NCBI RefSeq assembly: GCF_038002165.1
Contig: NZ_JBBOBR010000001.1
Location: 1,178,001 to 1,242,000, forward strand
DNA: 64,000 nucleotides
Reading direction: 5' to 3'
Source of the DNA: Cytobacillus sp. FSL H8-0458
GTDB taxonomy: Bacteria > Bacillota > Bacilli > Bacillales > Cytobacillaceae
Shown here piece after piece: positions 1 through 8,740 of the stretch. Position 1 is the first letter of the stretch; each line of letters opens with the position of its first letter. A program made the position numbers and the translations under genes. The notes below the pieces were generated by a model. It saw nothing but the letters and a program-made list of their open reading frames with translations. It did not search any database and had not been told where the DNA came from.

Positions 1-105
1 TAATGAATAATCCATCTGCCCGGACATATGCGACCCAAGGTAGGTTCCGATAATGCCAAAAATAGCTGCAAATCTTATTAATCTAATACTCCATTTTTGT
101 TCCAT
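1..105 (-). CDS. Membrane protein, N-terminal part only
   Basis: Only the first 35 codons are in the window; the gene runs off the left edge. It starts at ATG 105 with a GGGAGG ribosome site inside the end of the sensor-kinase gene, five bases after that gene's stop, so the two are translationally linked. The visible protein begins MEQKWSIRLIRF, followed by a hydrophobic helix and then G-S-H-M-S-G. This resembles small heme-copper-oxidase-like or DUF2871-type membrane proteins, but too little is present to decide. Its position last in the MMPL/two-component operon suggests co-expression with them. Confidence 0.55.
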   Translation of the reverse strand, partial: MEQKWSIRLIRFAAIFGIIGTYLGSHMSGQMDYSL

Positions 106-110
106 AGTGT

Positions 111-1505
111 TTATTCCTCCCGTTGTTTCTCCCTGAAAAATGTAATGGTAAAGGTGGTGCCTTCGCCAGCCTGGCTGTCTGCTTTGATTTCCCCATTATG
201 CAGCTCAATGATTTGTTTTACAATCGATAGTCCGAGTCCTGTGCCATCTTTTTTCCTGGCCGAGTCCACCCGGTAAAAGCGCTCGAAAACCTGGCTGATG
301 GCATCCTCAGATATTCCAATCCCGGTGTCTTTAAAAACAACTTCAATCGCTGTTTGGGTTTGAGACAGGCTGATCAGAATGCTGCCGCCATGTGAGTTAT
401 ATTTTATCGCATTCGTCAGCAGGTTGTCCCAGATATTCACCAAAAGCTCCGGGTCCCCCTTAAAAATGACCGGCGCGAGCTTGTAGGAAATCTCAATTTC
501 TTTTTCTTCCAGCCGCCATTGATGCCTGCGGATGGTTTCCTTGATCTGCTCATCCAATTTAACTTCTGAAAGCTTCATCGGATAGGAGTTCTGGTCAAGG
601 GAAGTCAAAAGCAGAAGCTGTTTGGTCAGATTGGACAGCCGCTTCGACTCCTGGTCAATTATTTGCACGTATTCGAAATGTTCTTCATCTGACAGCTTCT
701 GTGTCTGCAGAAGCTCCGCATACCCCTGAATATTCATAAGAGGGGACTGAAAGTCATGGGACACATTATTGATGAATGCCTTCCGGGCCTCATCATTGTG
801 CTGCAGCTGAGACTGCATGCGGCTGAAGCTTTCTGCGAGCTGTCCAATTTCATCCCTTCGTTCAATATTCAAAGGGAAGTTGAAATTCTCACGAGTAATT
901 TCCTTGGTCGCCTCCGTCAGCTTCGTGATCGGTTTGATCAGATGCTTGGCGAACCAGATCACCCCGGTAATGCTGACAACGGCAATGGCAACAAAGAACC
1001 ACGCAAAGATCATGTGAATGTCCGAGAAAAGCAGCTTATTATTTGGCCGGAGAAAAAGCCCGTAATTCTGATTGTCCATGGTAAAAGGGACGCCGACCGT
1101 ATTTTTAAGGTCGTTTGAAAAATGGCCCATCATCAGAAATTGGCCGGCAAAGCTATCCATCCCATGATAAACCTTTTGGTCGGTCAGTACCTTTTCAGCT
1201 TCCTCAGGCAGATCTGTCTTATTGAAAGGCTGCCCGAAAAATTCTCCATCTCCGGATTCACTTACGATATAGAGCTGATAGCCGAGCTTGCTCATGGAAT
1301 TTAAGTACGTTTCATAAGTGGAGCCAGAGGAATGCATATGTTCAAGGCCATTCGCAATTTCCTCTGCAATCCTTACATTGTGTCTGTCGATTTTCCCTTT
1401 AGTAGAAGCCATATAGACCCAGTTTGTTAAAAAGAAGGAAAGCAGGATACTTATGGCTAAAATCACAAGTGTGGCTGCAATGAATTTCCGGTAGAGCGTC
1501 TTCAT
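111..1505 (-). CDS. HAMP-domain sensor histidine kinase
   Basis: A 464-aa membrane histidine kinase of the OmpR-partner class. A first transmembrane helix (about residues 8-31), an extracellular sensor region (about 32-162) and a second helix (about 163-186) are followed by HAMP (about 187-240). The HisKA box N-N-V-S-H-D-F-Q-S-P carries the phospho-acceptor His250. The ATPase domain has the N box (N-L-L-T-N-A-I-K-Y), the G1 box D-T-G-I-G-I and the G2 box G-T-G-L-G-L. Its start overlaps the response-regulator stop by 4 bp (ATGA), so the two form a pair. With an MMPL exporter upstream in the same operon, sensing of a membrane-active compound or envelope stress is plausible but inferred. The signal is not recognisable. 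Confidence 0.93.
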   Translation of the reverse strand: MKTLYRKFIAATLVILAISILLSFFLTNWVYMASTKGKIDRHNVRIAEEIANGLEHMHSSGSTYETYLNSMSKLGYQLYIVSESGDGEFFGQPFNKTDLPEEAEKVLTDQKVYHGMDSFAGQFLMMGHFSNDLKNTVGVPFTMDNQNYGLFLRPNNKLLFSDIHMIFAWFFVAIAVVSITGVIWFAKHLIKPITKLTEATKEITRENFNFPLNIERRDEIGQLAESFSRMQSQLQHNDEARKAFINNVSHDFQSPLMNIQGYAELLQTQKLSDEEHFEYVQIIDQESKRLSNLTKQLLLLTSLDQNSYPMKLSEVKLDEQIKETIRRHQWRLEEKEIEISYKLAPVIFKGDPELLVNIWDNLLTNAIKYNSHGGSILISLSQTQTAIEVVFKDTGIGISEDAISQVFERFYRVDSARKKDGTGLGLSIVKQIIELHNGEIKADSQAGEGTTFTITFFREKQREE

Positions 1506-2173
1506 GTTGTTTCCTCAAGCTTATACCCGATGCCGCGTATGGTCTGAATCTCAACGGTTGCCCCGTATTTTTTCAACCGGTCGCGAATTCGGTTGATATG
1601 GGTATTTAAAGTCTGTTCGCTGCCTTCATAATCCGCTCCCCACGCCTGTTCAATCAATGCGGCCCTCTGTGTTATTTTATTTTTTCGTGCCGAAAGCAGG
1701 CTCAGGAGCTCAAATTCCTTTAATGGAAAAAGGATGGTCTCCTGATTGATTTCCACTTCAAAGCTTTTCCTGTCAATGGACAGATTACCGGCTTTAACGA
1801 CTGTTTCCATCGCCCGCTCAGCTCTTCTTAACACAACGGCCACCCGGAAAAGGAGCTCCTTCACTTCAAACGGCTTGACAATATAATCCTCAGATCCGGA
1901 TAGGAAGCCCTGTTCTTTATCGCTAAGCTGCCCCTTTGCCGTCAGTAGTATAACAGGGATACCAAAGTCGTTTGTCAGAAGCCTGGTGAGTTCGAATCCG
2001 TTCATGCCAGGCATCATGACATCGACAACGGCTAAATCTGCCGTTTGCTCTTCTAAAAGCATTAAAGCTTCTTGAGCATTGTCTGCACGCAGCACTTGAT
2101 AGCCTTCACGATTTAGATGGATCGTAACGAGTTTTTGTATATGAACATCATCATCTACGACTAGTATTTTCAT
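1502..2173 (-). CDS. OmpR-family response regulator
   Basis: A 223-aa two-domain regulator. The receiver domain has the acidic pocket V-V-D-D-D near the N-terminus, the phosphorylatable Asp51 in V-D-V-M-M-P-G and the conserved Lys in L-L-T-A-K. The C-terminal half is a winged helix (Trans_reg_C) with the usual R-D-R-L-K-K...I-R-G-I-G-Y-K-L ending. It lies 40 bp downstream of the MMPL gene and overlaps the kinase gene, so kinase and regulator are surely partners. The likely targets are its own operon, but no operator was identified. The start ATG has a GGAGGCC site a few bases upstream. Confidence 0.95.
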   Translation of the reverse strand: MKILVVDDDVHIQKLVTIHLNREGYQVLRADNAQEALMLLEEQTADLAVVDVMMPGMNGFELTRLLTNDFGIPVILLTAKGQLSDKEQGFLSGSEDYIVKPFEVKELLFRVAVVLRRAERAMETVVKAGNLSIDRKSFEVEINQETILFPLKEFELLSLLSARKNKITQRAALIEQAWGADYEGSEQTLNTHINRIRDRLKKYGATVEIQTIRGIGYKLEETT

Positions 2174-2213
2174 AGCAGGGCCTCCTTAAAGGGAATAGGG
2201 AGGGACCCTCACT

Positions 2214-4340
2214 CTATTCCGAATTTTTTTCCCGGGAAGTTTCCTTATCTTTTTCGAAAAATAAGATCAATGCCGGAAGCAGCATTCCTCTCACAAGGAA
2301 GGTATCAATCAATATTCCCATGGCAACGATGAAGCCAAAGACGAATAAGTCCGCGATTGGCATGGTCATCAGGGCGGCAAATGTAGCAGCCAGAATGAGG
2401 CCAGCCGAAGAAATAACGCCGCCGGTATTGCGGATGGAAATTTCAAGAGCGTCCTTCACTCGATTTTTCTTCCTTTCCTCCATAAAACGCGAAACCAGGA
2501 TGATGTTATAATCAATCCCCAATGCTACAAGGAAAATAAAAGAATAGACTGGAACACGTGAACTGATGGCTTCAAAGCCGAATAATACATCAACAAGGAA
2601 TATCCCCAGTCCTAAAGCCGAGACAAATGAAAGCAAAATAGTTGCCATCATGTAGATCGGCATCCTGATGGATTTTGTAAGTGCAAATAACAGCGCCAGG
2701 ATCAGAACTGTTTCAAGCAGGACAATTTTTAGTATATCATCATTGTTGACATCCTGTTCGTCCACTATTTTCGGAGTAACCCCACTATAGTAGGACTGGG
2801 CTTCCACACCGATTTCTTCTAATAGCTCAGGTGTGTCGTCACGCAAATTTTTCATAAAGGATATGGCTTCAGTTGAATATGGATTGATAGATAGGGCGAC
2901 ACTCATTTTTGCCGCCTTGCCGTCTTCTGATAGGGCAGACAGGCGGACAGAGGCAACTTCATCATATTCTTGCAGCTTTTCACTTATCGCTGCTGTATCG
3001 TTTTCAGCCAGCTTCTGATCACTGACAACCAGAAGTGTCGAAGGAGCCAGCTCGCCTTTGTCATATCTGGCTTCCACTATTTCATAGCCGACCCGCGATG
3101 GCAGATCCTTCGGGAATTTCTTGACGGTGTCGAATTCATAATCAAGATTGAAAATATTAAACGCTGTGATGAGCATGAAAATGCCGACAATTCCGCCTGA
3201 GAGGCCGGGCTTGTTCACTACGAATCTGGCAATGGGTCCCCAGACACTATGTTTAACTTCTGTTTCAGCACCATATTTAGGAACCTTCGGCCAGAACGCC
3301 TTGCGTCCAAACAGGGTGAATAGAGCTGGAACCAGTGTAATGGAAGCAAGCATGATAAAAAACATCGCCGTTCCAAAAATCGGGGCAAAGTTCTGATAAT
3401 CACGGAAATCCGCGAAGAACAGAACCAGCATGGCAGCAAGAACCGTTCCACCCGCAAAGAAAACAGGCTCGCCGGTTGCCCGCATGGCATGTTTCATGGC
3501 TTCATATTTGTTTTCGAAATGGTTAAGCTCCTCACGGTAACGGGAGAAAACAAATAAGGAATAATCAATCACGGCAGCAAACAGCAAAATGCTCATGATG
3601 GAGGTCGTCTGGTTATTGATCTCAAGTCCGCCGGCACCCATTAAAGCAACACTCTGGTTTACGACCTGGTAGACGATCGCCGTTGCCAGAAGCGGAATGA
3701 TGGCAAGCAACGGTGAACGGTAAATGGCTATAAGCAAGACAAGAATGATGACAACGGTGGCAATCAGGAGAACAAAGTCTGCCTGTTCGAACAGCTTGAC
3801 TGTATCTCCGGCAATACCGGCTGGACCAGTGATATAAAAGGAAGTGCTTTCAAGATCCTCCGCAATTTTATTACCGACTTGTGACACATGATCATTTATT
3901 TCGGCATACTGGTCATTGCCAAGTCCCTGTTCAAGCTCCATCGGCACAATTAGGGTGGACTTGCCCTCAGAAATGAAAGAGCCAAGTACTTGCGGCGGAA
4001 GCTTGCTGATATCGATAATCGTCTTGATTCCATCGATGTCCTCAAGCATGATTCCTTCCAGAATCTGTTTCGCTTCTTCGATTTGAACCTCGCCATTTTC
4101 ATTATGGAAAACCAGAATGCCTGGAGTTCCTTGTTTGTTTGGAAAATATTCTTCTGTTTTATTCTGGGCAATAATGGATTTGGCTTCATCAGGAAGTGAC
4201 TGGAAATTATTAGTTTTATAATCCCCGAGCATCGGACCTGCACTTAAGCCAATCATCAGCACAAGCCAGCCGATAATCGTAATCCACATTCCCCGTTTGG
4301 TGGAAACCCAATCTGTTACCCCATGCAGCAGTTTTTTCAC
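2214..4340 (-). CDS. MMPL/RND-superfamily exporter
   Basis: A 708-aa integral membrane protein of the MMPL (RND-like) family, which exports lipids, drugs or other hydrophobic compounds using the proton gradient. The architecture is duplicated: each half has one helix, a large extracytoplasmic loop, then a bundle of about five helices. The proton-relay style motif appears twice, as V-I-D-Y-S-L-F-V-F-S-R and G-I-D-Y-N-I-I-L-V-S-R. A longer reading frame reaches 4430, but GTG 4340 (V-K-K-L-L-H-G-V) has a well-spaced AGGAGGC and gives the usual short cytoplasmic N-terminus. It is the first gene of an operon with a two-component system that probably controls it. The substrate cannot be told. Confidence 0.9.
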   Translation of the reverse strand: MKKLLHGVTDWVSTKRGMWITIIGWLVLMIGLSAGPMLGDYKTNNFQSLPDEAKSIIAQNKTEEYFPNKQGTPGILVFHNENGEVQIEEAKQILEGIMLEDIDGIKTIIDISKLPPQVLGSFISEGKSTLIVPMELEQGLGNDQYAEINDHVSQVGNKIAEDLESTSFYITGPAGIAGDTVKLFEQADFVLLIATVVIILVLLIAIYRSPLLAIIPLLATAIVYQVVNQSVALMGAGGLEINNQTTSIMSILLFAAVIDYSLFVFSRYREELNHFENKYEAMKHAMRATGEPVFFAGGTVLAAMLVLFFADFRDYQNFAPIFGTAMFFIMLASITLVPALFTLFGRKAFWPKVPKYGAETEVKHSVWGPIARFVVNKPGLSGGIVGIFMLITAFNIFNLDYEFDTVKKFPKDLPSRVGYEIVEARYDKGELAPSTLLVVSDQKLAENDTAAISEKLQEYDEVASVRLSALSEDGKAAKMSVALSINPYSTEAISFMKNLRDDTPELLEEIGVEAQSYYSGVTPKIVDEQDVNNDDILKIVLLETVLILALLFALTKSIRMPIYMMATILLSFVSALGLGIFLVDVLFGFEAISSRVPVYSFIFLVALGIDYNIILVSRFMEERKKNRVKDALEISIRNTGGVISSAGLILAATFAALMTMPIADLFVFGFIVAMGILIDTFLVRGMLLPALILFFEKDKETSREKNSE

Positions 4341-4485
4341 ATAAAAGCCTCCTAAAATATTTTCAATGGCTATTTTACAAAATGAAAATAAACTGAACCT
4401 CAACTTCTGTTTACAATTAGCCCGGTGCATGAAACAAGTGGTTTATATAGAAAATATAATCATATTAACAAGAGGAGGGACAAGG

Positions 4486-5037
4486 ATGAAAACAGCACTT
4501 TTAATTTTGGATATGCAAAAGGGATTTGACGACCCTTATTGGGGAAAGCGGAATAATCCCCAGGCTGAAAACAATGCCTTTCGCCTGCTGACAGAATGGA
4601 GGAAGCGGCAGTGGCCCATTTTCTTTTCTAAGCATTTGTCTCTTGACCCGCAATCGCCTCTTTATCACAAAAATGAAGCGGGAATCCAATTTAAGGACCT
4701 GCTTGCACCAAAATCCGGGGAACAGGTTTTTACAAAGAATGTAAACAGTGCCTTCATCGGCACAGAGCTTGAAATCCAATTACGGCAGCAGCAGATCAAA
4801 TCTGTTGTCATCACAGGTCTGTCCACACAGCATTGTGTTTCAACCACAACGAGAATGAGCGCTAATTTAGGGTTTATAAGTTATTTGGTGTCAGATGCGG
4901 TTGCCGCTTTTGATATTACGGATCATAAGGGAGTTGTTCATTCGGCGGAGATCGTGCAGGAGTTGGAGCTCGCGGCATTGCACAAAGAGTTTGCTGTGAT
5001 TATGACGGCTGATGAAGTGATAAAAATGTTGACCTAA
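4486..5037 (+). CDS. Isochorismatase-family cysteine hydrolase
   Basis: A 183-aa soluble hydrolase with the cysteine-hydrolase (isochorismatase-like) fold. The expected catalytic triad is visible: Asp9 in L-L-I-L-D-M-Q, Lys84 in V-F-T-K, and Cys117 in G-L-S-T-Q-H-C-V. Family members hydrolyse nicotinamide, isochorismate, N-carbamoyl compounds or ureidoacrylate; the substrate cannot be assigned. The frame opens upstream at 4366, but ATG 4486 follows AGAGGAGGGA at proper spacing and starts exactly at the first beta strand, so I use it. It is divergent from the MMPL operon and probably monocistronic. Confidence 0.9.
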   Translation: MKTALLILDMQKGFDDPYWGKRNNPQAENNAFRLLTEWRKRQWPIFFSKHLSLDPQSPLYHKNEAGIQFKDLLAPKSGEQVFTKNVNSAFIGTELEIQLRQQQIKSVVITGLSTQHCVSTTTRMSANLGFISYLVSDAVAAFDITDHKGVVHSAEIVQELELAALHKEFAVIMTADEVIKMLT

Positions 5038-5102
5038 TATTGGCTGTATTTCTTTAGGGAGGCATAAGGCTCTTTTAAATTTGAAAGGTGTGTGTTTTTA
5101 GT

Positions 5103-5792
5103 ATGCCAGTTAGTGAAACGATTCTCCGTGTAACCATCTCGTTTTTGGTACTATTTTTGCTGGCAAGGCTGATGGGGCGGAAGGAAATTGGGCAAATGAC
5201 CTTTTTCAACTGGGCTTCCGCCATCGGAATCGGGTCAATCGGCGGAAACCTTGCTGTGAACGAAAGCACCCGAATCAAGGATGGAGTCATCGCACTGGTT
5301 TTTTGGACGCTTTTTACCATTGCAATGGATATGCTCGACCTTAAATCAAAACAGGGACGGGCAGTTACAACTGGGGATCCCCTGATTGTCATAAAAGCAG
5401 GCAGAATCATGGAATCCGCTCTTAAAGCAGCGAGGGTGGACCTCGATGAGCTTCAGGCACTGTTAAGGCAAAAGGATATCTTTTCTTTTAGTGATGTAGA
5501 TTACGCCATTCTCGAAACAAACGGAGACCTGTCTGTGTTAAAGAAGGCAAGTCAACAGGCTGTGACGAAAACGGATCTAAACATCAGCAGTCCAAACAGG
5601 GCTCTGTTTCCTCTGCCGACAGAAGTCATTGCTGATGGAAAAGTCAATTCAGAAAACCTGACGAAATTAGATTTAGATGAAAACTGGCTTGACCGGGAAC
5701 TGAAAAAAGCGGACATCCGCTCTGTTGAAGAAGTGTTTTTTGCACAAGTCCAGCAGGATGGCACTGTTTATTTTGATCCAAAAGACAAATAG
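5103..5792 (+). CDS. DUF421 membrane protein (YetF-like)
   Basis: A 229-aa protein of the DUF421 family, common in several copies in Bacillus. Three hydrophobic helices lie in the first about 85 residues (including the conserved L-M-G-R-K-E-I-G-Q-M and A-S-A-I-G-I-G-S), followed by a soluble C-terminal domain with the typical D-G-x(n)-L-x(n)-W-L-x(2)-E-L-K pattern. In B. subtilis, YetF-type proteins sit in spore or vegetative membranes; their molecular role is unsettled. ATG 5103 is preferred over GTG 5088 because AAAGGTG lies just upstream of the ATG. It is monocistronic and ends at a bidirectional hairpin shared with the convergent gene. Confidence 0.85.
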   Translation: MPVSETILRVTISFLVLFLLARLMGRKEIGQMTFFNWASAIGIGSIGGNLAVNESTRIKDGVIALVFWTLFTIAMDMLDLKSKQGRAVTTGDPLIVIKAGRIMESALKAARVDLDELQALLRQKDIFSFSDVDYAILETNGDLSVLKKASQQAVTKTDLNISSPNRALFPLPTEVIADGKVNSENLTKLDLDENWLDRELKKADIRSVEEVFFAQVQQDGTVYFDPKDK

Positions 5793-5820
5793 AGGACAGA
5801 AGCGGTTTCTGTCCTTTTAT
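5793..5820. terminator. Bidirectional terminator between DUF421 and YqcI/YcgG genes
   Basis: AGGACAGAA (5793-5801) and TTCTGTCCT (5807-5815) form a 9-bp stem followed by TTTTATTT. It sits between two convergent genes and can serve both strands. Confidence 0.8.
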
Positions 5821-6572
5821 TTATACTTGAAAGTTTCCAGCAGCCGATGAAAGGGGCATTTGGAAATGGCGGTGTCATCATCGCGAAGAAAATATTGTTT
5901 CCATTCATAATTGTTTTCGGCGCCATAACTGTTCAGATCAGGATGGATGCTGATGGCGTCATATTTTAGGAGCCGTTTGCGAACCTGATTTTTAATGCGG
6001 GATGCCAATGTCTCTTTCTTCATGAACTCCTGCAGCACCCATCTCGGTGTGATGGCCAGCATCATCGTATCAAAATGGCGGCTCTGCCGATTATTATGCG
6101 CTGGGGTGGCACAGTACATAAAATATTTTTCCCCGTGAAAGCAGAACTCCCAAAGCGGATCGTGCGGATCTTTAGGGATCCCGTTTGGCCACTCCACTTC
6201 ATCAATCTCAGACAGCCCCGTCAGCTGATCCCAAAAAAGCTGCTCATATTCCTCCACGCTCAAATTACTATTATTACTATTATGTTTATAAAAAATGATC
6301 AGTGAAGTGTAGCTTCCATAATCTCTTGAGTGCCGTGTGAATTCCTTCAGGATGGATGCTGTCTGCTGGATGGAGGCCGGATCTCCTGGATTGTCCGCAA
6401 ATCCATATCGCAGCTGATTTTTCACAAACCCGATGGTTGCAGGGATGCAGGGGAAGGGTTTATCTTTATCCGTCATTTTTTTCTGGAATCTATCTAAGGC
6501 ATTCAGCTGCCAATCTTCTAAACTTTGCAGGCTGGAGGAGCTGGCAGTATATAAATGGCTGACCTTGGTCAC
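5817..6572 (-). CDS. YqcI/YcgG family protein
   Basis: A 251-aa soluble protein of the YqcI/YcgG family (PF08892). It has no established biochemical function and is often present as one or more copies in Bacillus. Family landmarks are the N-terminal F-P-C-I-P-A motif, R-Y-G-F-A-D, the central F-C-F-H-G-E-K-Y-F segment and the C-terminal R-D-D-D...C-P-F-H. The Cys and His residues in these motifs could bind a metal or heme, but this is inference. Translation starts at GTG 6572, with GAGGGGG immediately upstream. It is convergent with the DUF421 gene. Confidence 0.85.
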   Translation of the reverse strand: MTKVSHLYTASSSSLQSLEDWQLNALDRFQKKMTDKDKPFPCIPATIGFVKNQLRYGFADNPGDPASIQQTASILKEFTRHSRDYGSYTSLIIFYKHNSNNSNLSVEEYEQLFWDQLTGLSEIDEVEWPNGIPKDPHDPLWEFCFHGEKYFMYCATPAHNNRQSRHFDTMMLAITPRWVLQEFMKKETLASRIKNQVRKRLLKYDAISIHPDLNSYGAENNYEWKQYFLRDDDTAISKCPFHRLLETFKYK

Positions 6573-6690
6573 CCCCTCTAACTCCTATACTATATTCCAA
6601 GCGGGATAAGGCGGGTGAGTGTCCATGGTGAAAATGGGCGGTCAGAGGCGGGGGATGGGGGTGCAGGGTTAGTCATCGCGGGTACATGAC

Positions 6691-6800
6691 GACGAAAAGG
6701 AGTGGAGAGAAGAGAAAATAGTAGCCAACGGGTTTATGAGGACGAAAAGGAGTGTGTAGAGAAGAGAAAATGGTAGCCATGTCAGGTTTATAGCGACCAA
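6691..6800. repeat. Intergenic tandem repeat, 50-52 bp unit
   Basis: Within the 398-bp gap before the RsbR gene, GACGAAAAGG recurs at 6691 and 6741, and a third, diverged copy (GCGACCAAA) starts about 6793. Each copy is followed by GAGAAGAGAAAAT and then GTAGCCA. The unit is the reverse complement of the 52-bp unit found at 38889-39199 (CATGGCTAC, then TTTTCTC, then TTCGTC), so it belongs to a dispersed family. No ORF is supported here. Confidence 0.6.
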
Positions 6801-6870
6801 ATAATAGATGCAGCAGGCTGGAAGCTAGTTGTTAATCAACATGAAGTCCTGAAATTATTAAAATTCAATG

Positions 6871-6896
6871 GTTTATCCTACAAAATTCCCGGGTAA
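6871..6896 (+). promoter_or_regulatory. Sigma-B-type promoter of the RsbR paralogue
   Basis: GTTTAT (6871-6876), a 14-bp spacer and GGGTAA (6891-6896) match the Bacillus sigma-B consensus GTTTAA-N12-15-GGGTAT at 5 of 6 and 5 of 6 positions. It lies 75 bp before the ATG of an RsbR-type gene, a family known to feed into sigma-B control. Confidence 0.6.
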
Positions 6897-6970
6897 AGAA
6901 ATATGTTTAGGTTTAAGATGAAGCGGACTCAGTTTAATAGGATTAAATCAAGGTGCTATAGGGGGAGAAC

Positions 6971-7813
6971 ATGAATAATCAGATGCGTCTTTTAGGGGAA
7001 AAGATTTTAAAAGAGAAGGACACATTAGCGAAAAAGCTGCATAAGGATCGAATGAGCGGTGTTTTGATGACAGACACAGAGAGACTTCGGGCAGACAAAC
7101 TGGAAGCCCGCATTGTTCAGATTCAGGCTGAGTTTATTGAATTGTTCGGTGAAGCATTGCTGAATCATGAGAACAAAGATGAAGCAATGGAAAAGATTGA
7201 AAAATGGTGCAAGGAGACAGGCAAGTATTTCTTTAAGCTCGGGATCCCTTTGGATGAAACTTTAAAAGATGCGGGATATTACCGAAAATATATCTGGAAA
7301 GAACTAGAAGAAACAATGATGGAGCATGAGTTGCCGGCTGCAGAGGTTATAAAGGTGGTCTATTTAATAGATCCCCTGCTGGATCATTACATTCATTGTT
7401 TCAGCATGGCTTATGTCAATTTCCATCAGTTAACACTCGAGAATGCAAAGCAGGCTTTCCTTGAGTTATCTGTCCCGGTTGTTCCCCTTTCTAAAGGGGT
7501 AGGCATCCTGCCGTTAATTGGGAATATTGATACAGGGAGAGCTCGGCTGTTAATGGAAGAAACATTAAAACAATCTGCACACCTAAAGCTGTCTCATTTA
7601 ATTTTAGACCTTTCCGGTGTAATGATTGTCGATACCATGGTCGCAGATCAGCTGTTTAAAGTAATTGAAGCATTATCGCTTGTCGGCGTTAAGACAATCA
7701 TTACCGGAATCAGACCGGAAGTGGCGCAGACGATTGTTACTCTCGGCATTAACCTGAATGGCATACAGGTAAAAGCCAATGTATATCAGGCTTTTGAAGA
7801 ACTGCATGGATAA
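6971..7813 (+). CDS. RsbR-type stressosome co-antagonist, STAS domain
   Basis: A 280-aa protein with the layout of RsbT co-antagonists (RsbRA-RD): a variable helical, non-heme-globin-like N-terminal sensory half, then a C-terminal STAS domain from about residue 165 (V-P-V-V-P-L-S-K-G-V-G-I-L-P-L-I-G). In the STAS domain the segment L-I-L-D-L-S-G-V-M-I-V-D-T carries the threonine region phosphorylated by RsbT in the family. Such proteins build the stressosome, which releases RsbT to activate the sigma-B cascade. There is no rsb operon around it, so it is a stand-alone paralogue. It is expressed from an apparent sigma-B promoter and closed by a strong terminator. Confidence 0.85.
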   Translation: MNNQMRLLGEKILKEKDTLAKKLHKDRMSGVLMTDTERLRADKLEARIVQIQAEFIELFGEALLNHENKDEAMEKIEKWCKETGKYFFKLGIPLDETLKDAGYYRKYIWKELEETMMEHELPAAEVIKVVYLIDPLLDHYIHCFSMAYVNFHQLTLENAKQAFLELSVPVVPLSKGVGILPLIGNIDTGRARLLMEETLKQSAHLKLSHLILDLSGVMIVDTMVADQLFKVIEALSLVGVKTIITGIRPEVAQTIVTLGINLNGIQVKANVYQAFEELHG

Positions 7814-7818
7814 AATTG

Positions 7819-7863
7819 AAAATAGCAGAGGAATTCAGATTGGATTTCCTCTGCTATTTTTTA
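7819..7863 (+). terminator. Rho-independent terminator after the RsbR gene
   Basis: AATAGCAGAGGAA (7821-7833) pairs with TTCCTCTGCTATT (7846-7858), followed by TTTTTAG. Confidence 0.9.
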
Positions 7864-7980
7864 GTTTTAATGCCGAGGGCATCGATTCAATTTTTCCGCA
7901 TTTGAACCGTGTTAATTTTCCCAACCGTGAATACAATGAATCAAACAGCACTTCAATGAATATTGAGGGGTGATCACATC

Positions 7981-8697
7981 ATGTTTTCGGTAACGGGAAT
8001 GCAGGGGTTTGAAATATTTTCGCTTATGCATCTGGTTACGTTGTTTCTTTTCTTTTTTACGGCCTGGTGGCTGATGTATTACAGGCAGGCGCTCAGGGCT
8101 TATCAGAAAATCATTAAATGGACGCTGTTTTTTACGTTGCTTGCCTGTGAAGTGACGTACCATGTATGGCTGGTCCTGACAAATCAGTGGGATGTGTCAA
8201 ATCTGCCGCTCCAGTTATGTTCCTTGAGCACTTTCATTGTGCTTTACCTGTTTTTAAAACCTAATCACAAGGCTTTTTGGCTGCTGTATTTCATTGGTAC
8301 AATTCCTCCCATTTTAAGCATGGTGACACCTGATATGGTGTACCAATTTCCTCATTACCGCTACATCAAATACTTTCTTCATCATTCAGCTATTCCATTA
8401 GCCGTACTCTATTTTATTTTGTTTGAAGGATACCGGGTGCCGAAAAAAGCGGTGCTGACCGGCTTTTTAACACTTAACGTAATTGCGGTGCCAGTCTTCT
8501 TTTTAAATCTGCTGCTGGGGACGAATTTTTTCTATTTAGCGAGCCCGACAGAAACCAAAACTCTGCTGTCATTTTTCGGAAATGGCGTCTGGTATTATGT
8601 AACGCTTGAAGCCGCTGCGTTATTTGTCTTTTTTATAACTTATTTACCGATGCATTATTTGCAGAGAACCGAACATAATAGAGTCCAGGACAATTGA
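7981..8697 (+). CDS. YwaF/TIGR02206-family integral membrane protein
   Basis: A 238-aa protein with about six transmembrane helices, matching the YwaF (TIGR02206) family. Recognisable points are the N-terminal F-S-L-M-H-L-V-T-L segment, the conserved L-P-L-Q-L-C-S-L-S in the third helix region and F-P-H-Y-R-Y-I-K-Y-F-L-H-H. The function is unknown. ATG 7981 is chosen over TTG 7963 because GAGGGGTGA lies between them at the right distance. It is probably monocistronic, ending at a perfect 12-bp terminator hairpin. Confidence 0.8.
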   Translation: MFSVTGMQGFEIFSLMHLVTLFLFFFTAWWLMYYRQALRAYQKIIKWTLFFTLLACEVTYHVWLVLTNQWDVSNLPLQLCSLSTFIVLYLFLKPNHKAFWLLYFIGTIPPILSMVTPDMVYQFPHYRYIKYFLHHSAIPLAVLYFILFEGYRVPKKAVLTGFLTLNVIAVPVFFLNLLLGTNFFYLASPTETKTLLSFFGNGVWYYVTLEAAALFVFFITYLPMHYLQRTEHNRVQDN

Positions 8698-8700
8698 AAA

Positions 8701-8740
8701 CCGTAATCCTGCTTGTGGGCAGGATTACGGCTTTTTTTAT
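8701..8740. terminator. Bidirectional terminator
   Basis: CCGTAATCCTGC (8701-8712) pairs perfectly with GCAGGATTACGG (8719-8730), followed by CTTTTTTT on the plus strand. The convergent small gene ends at 8737, so its 3' end overlaps the T tract and its own transcript probably uses the same hairpin. Confidence 0.9.
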
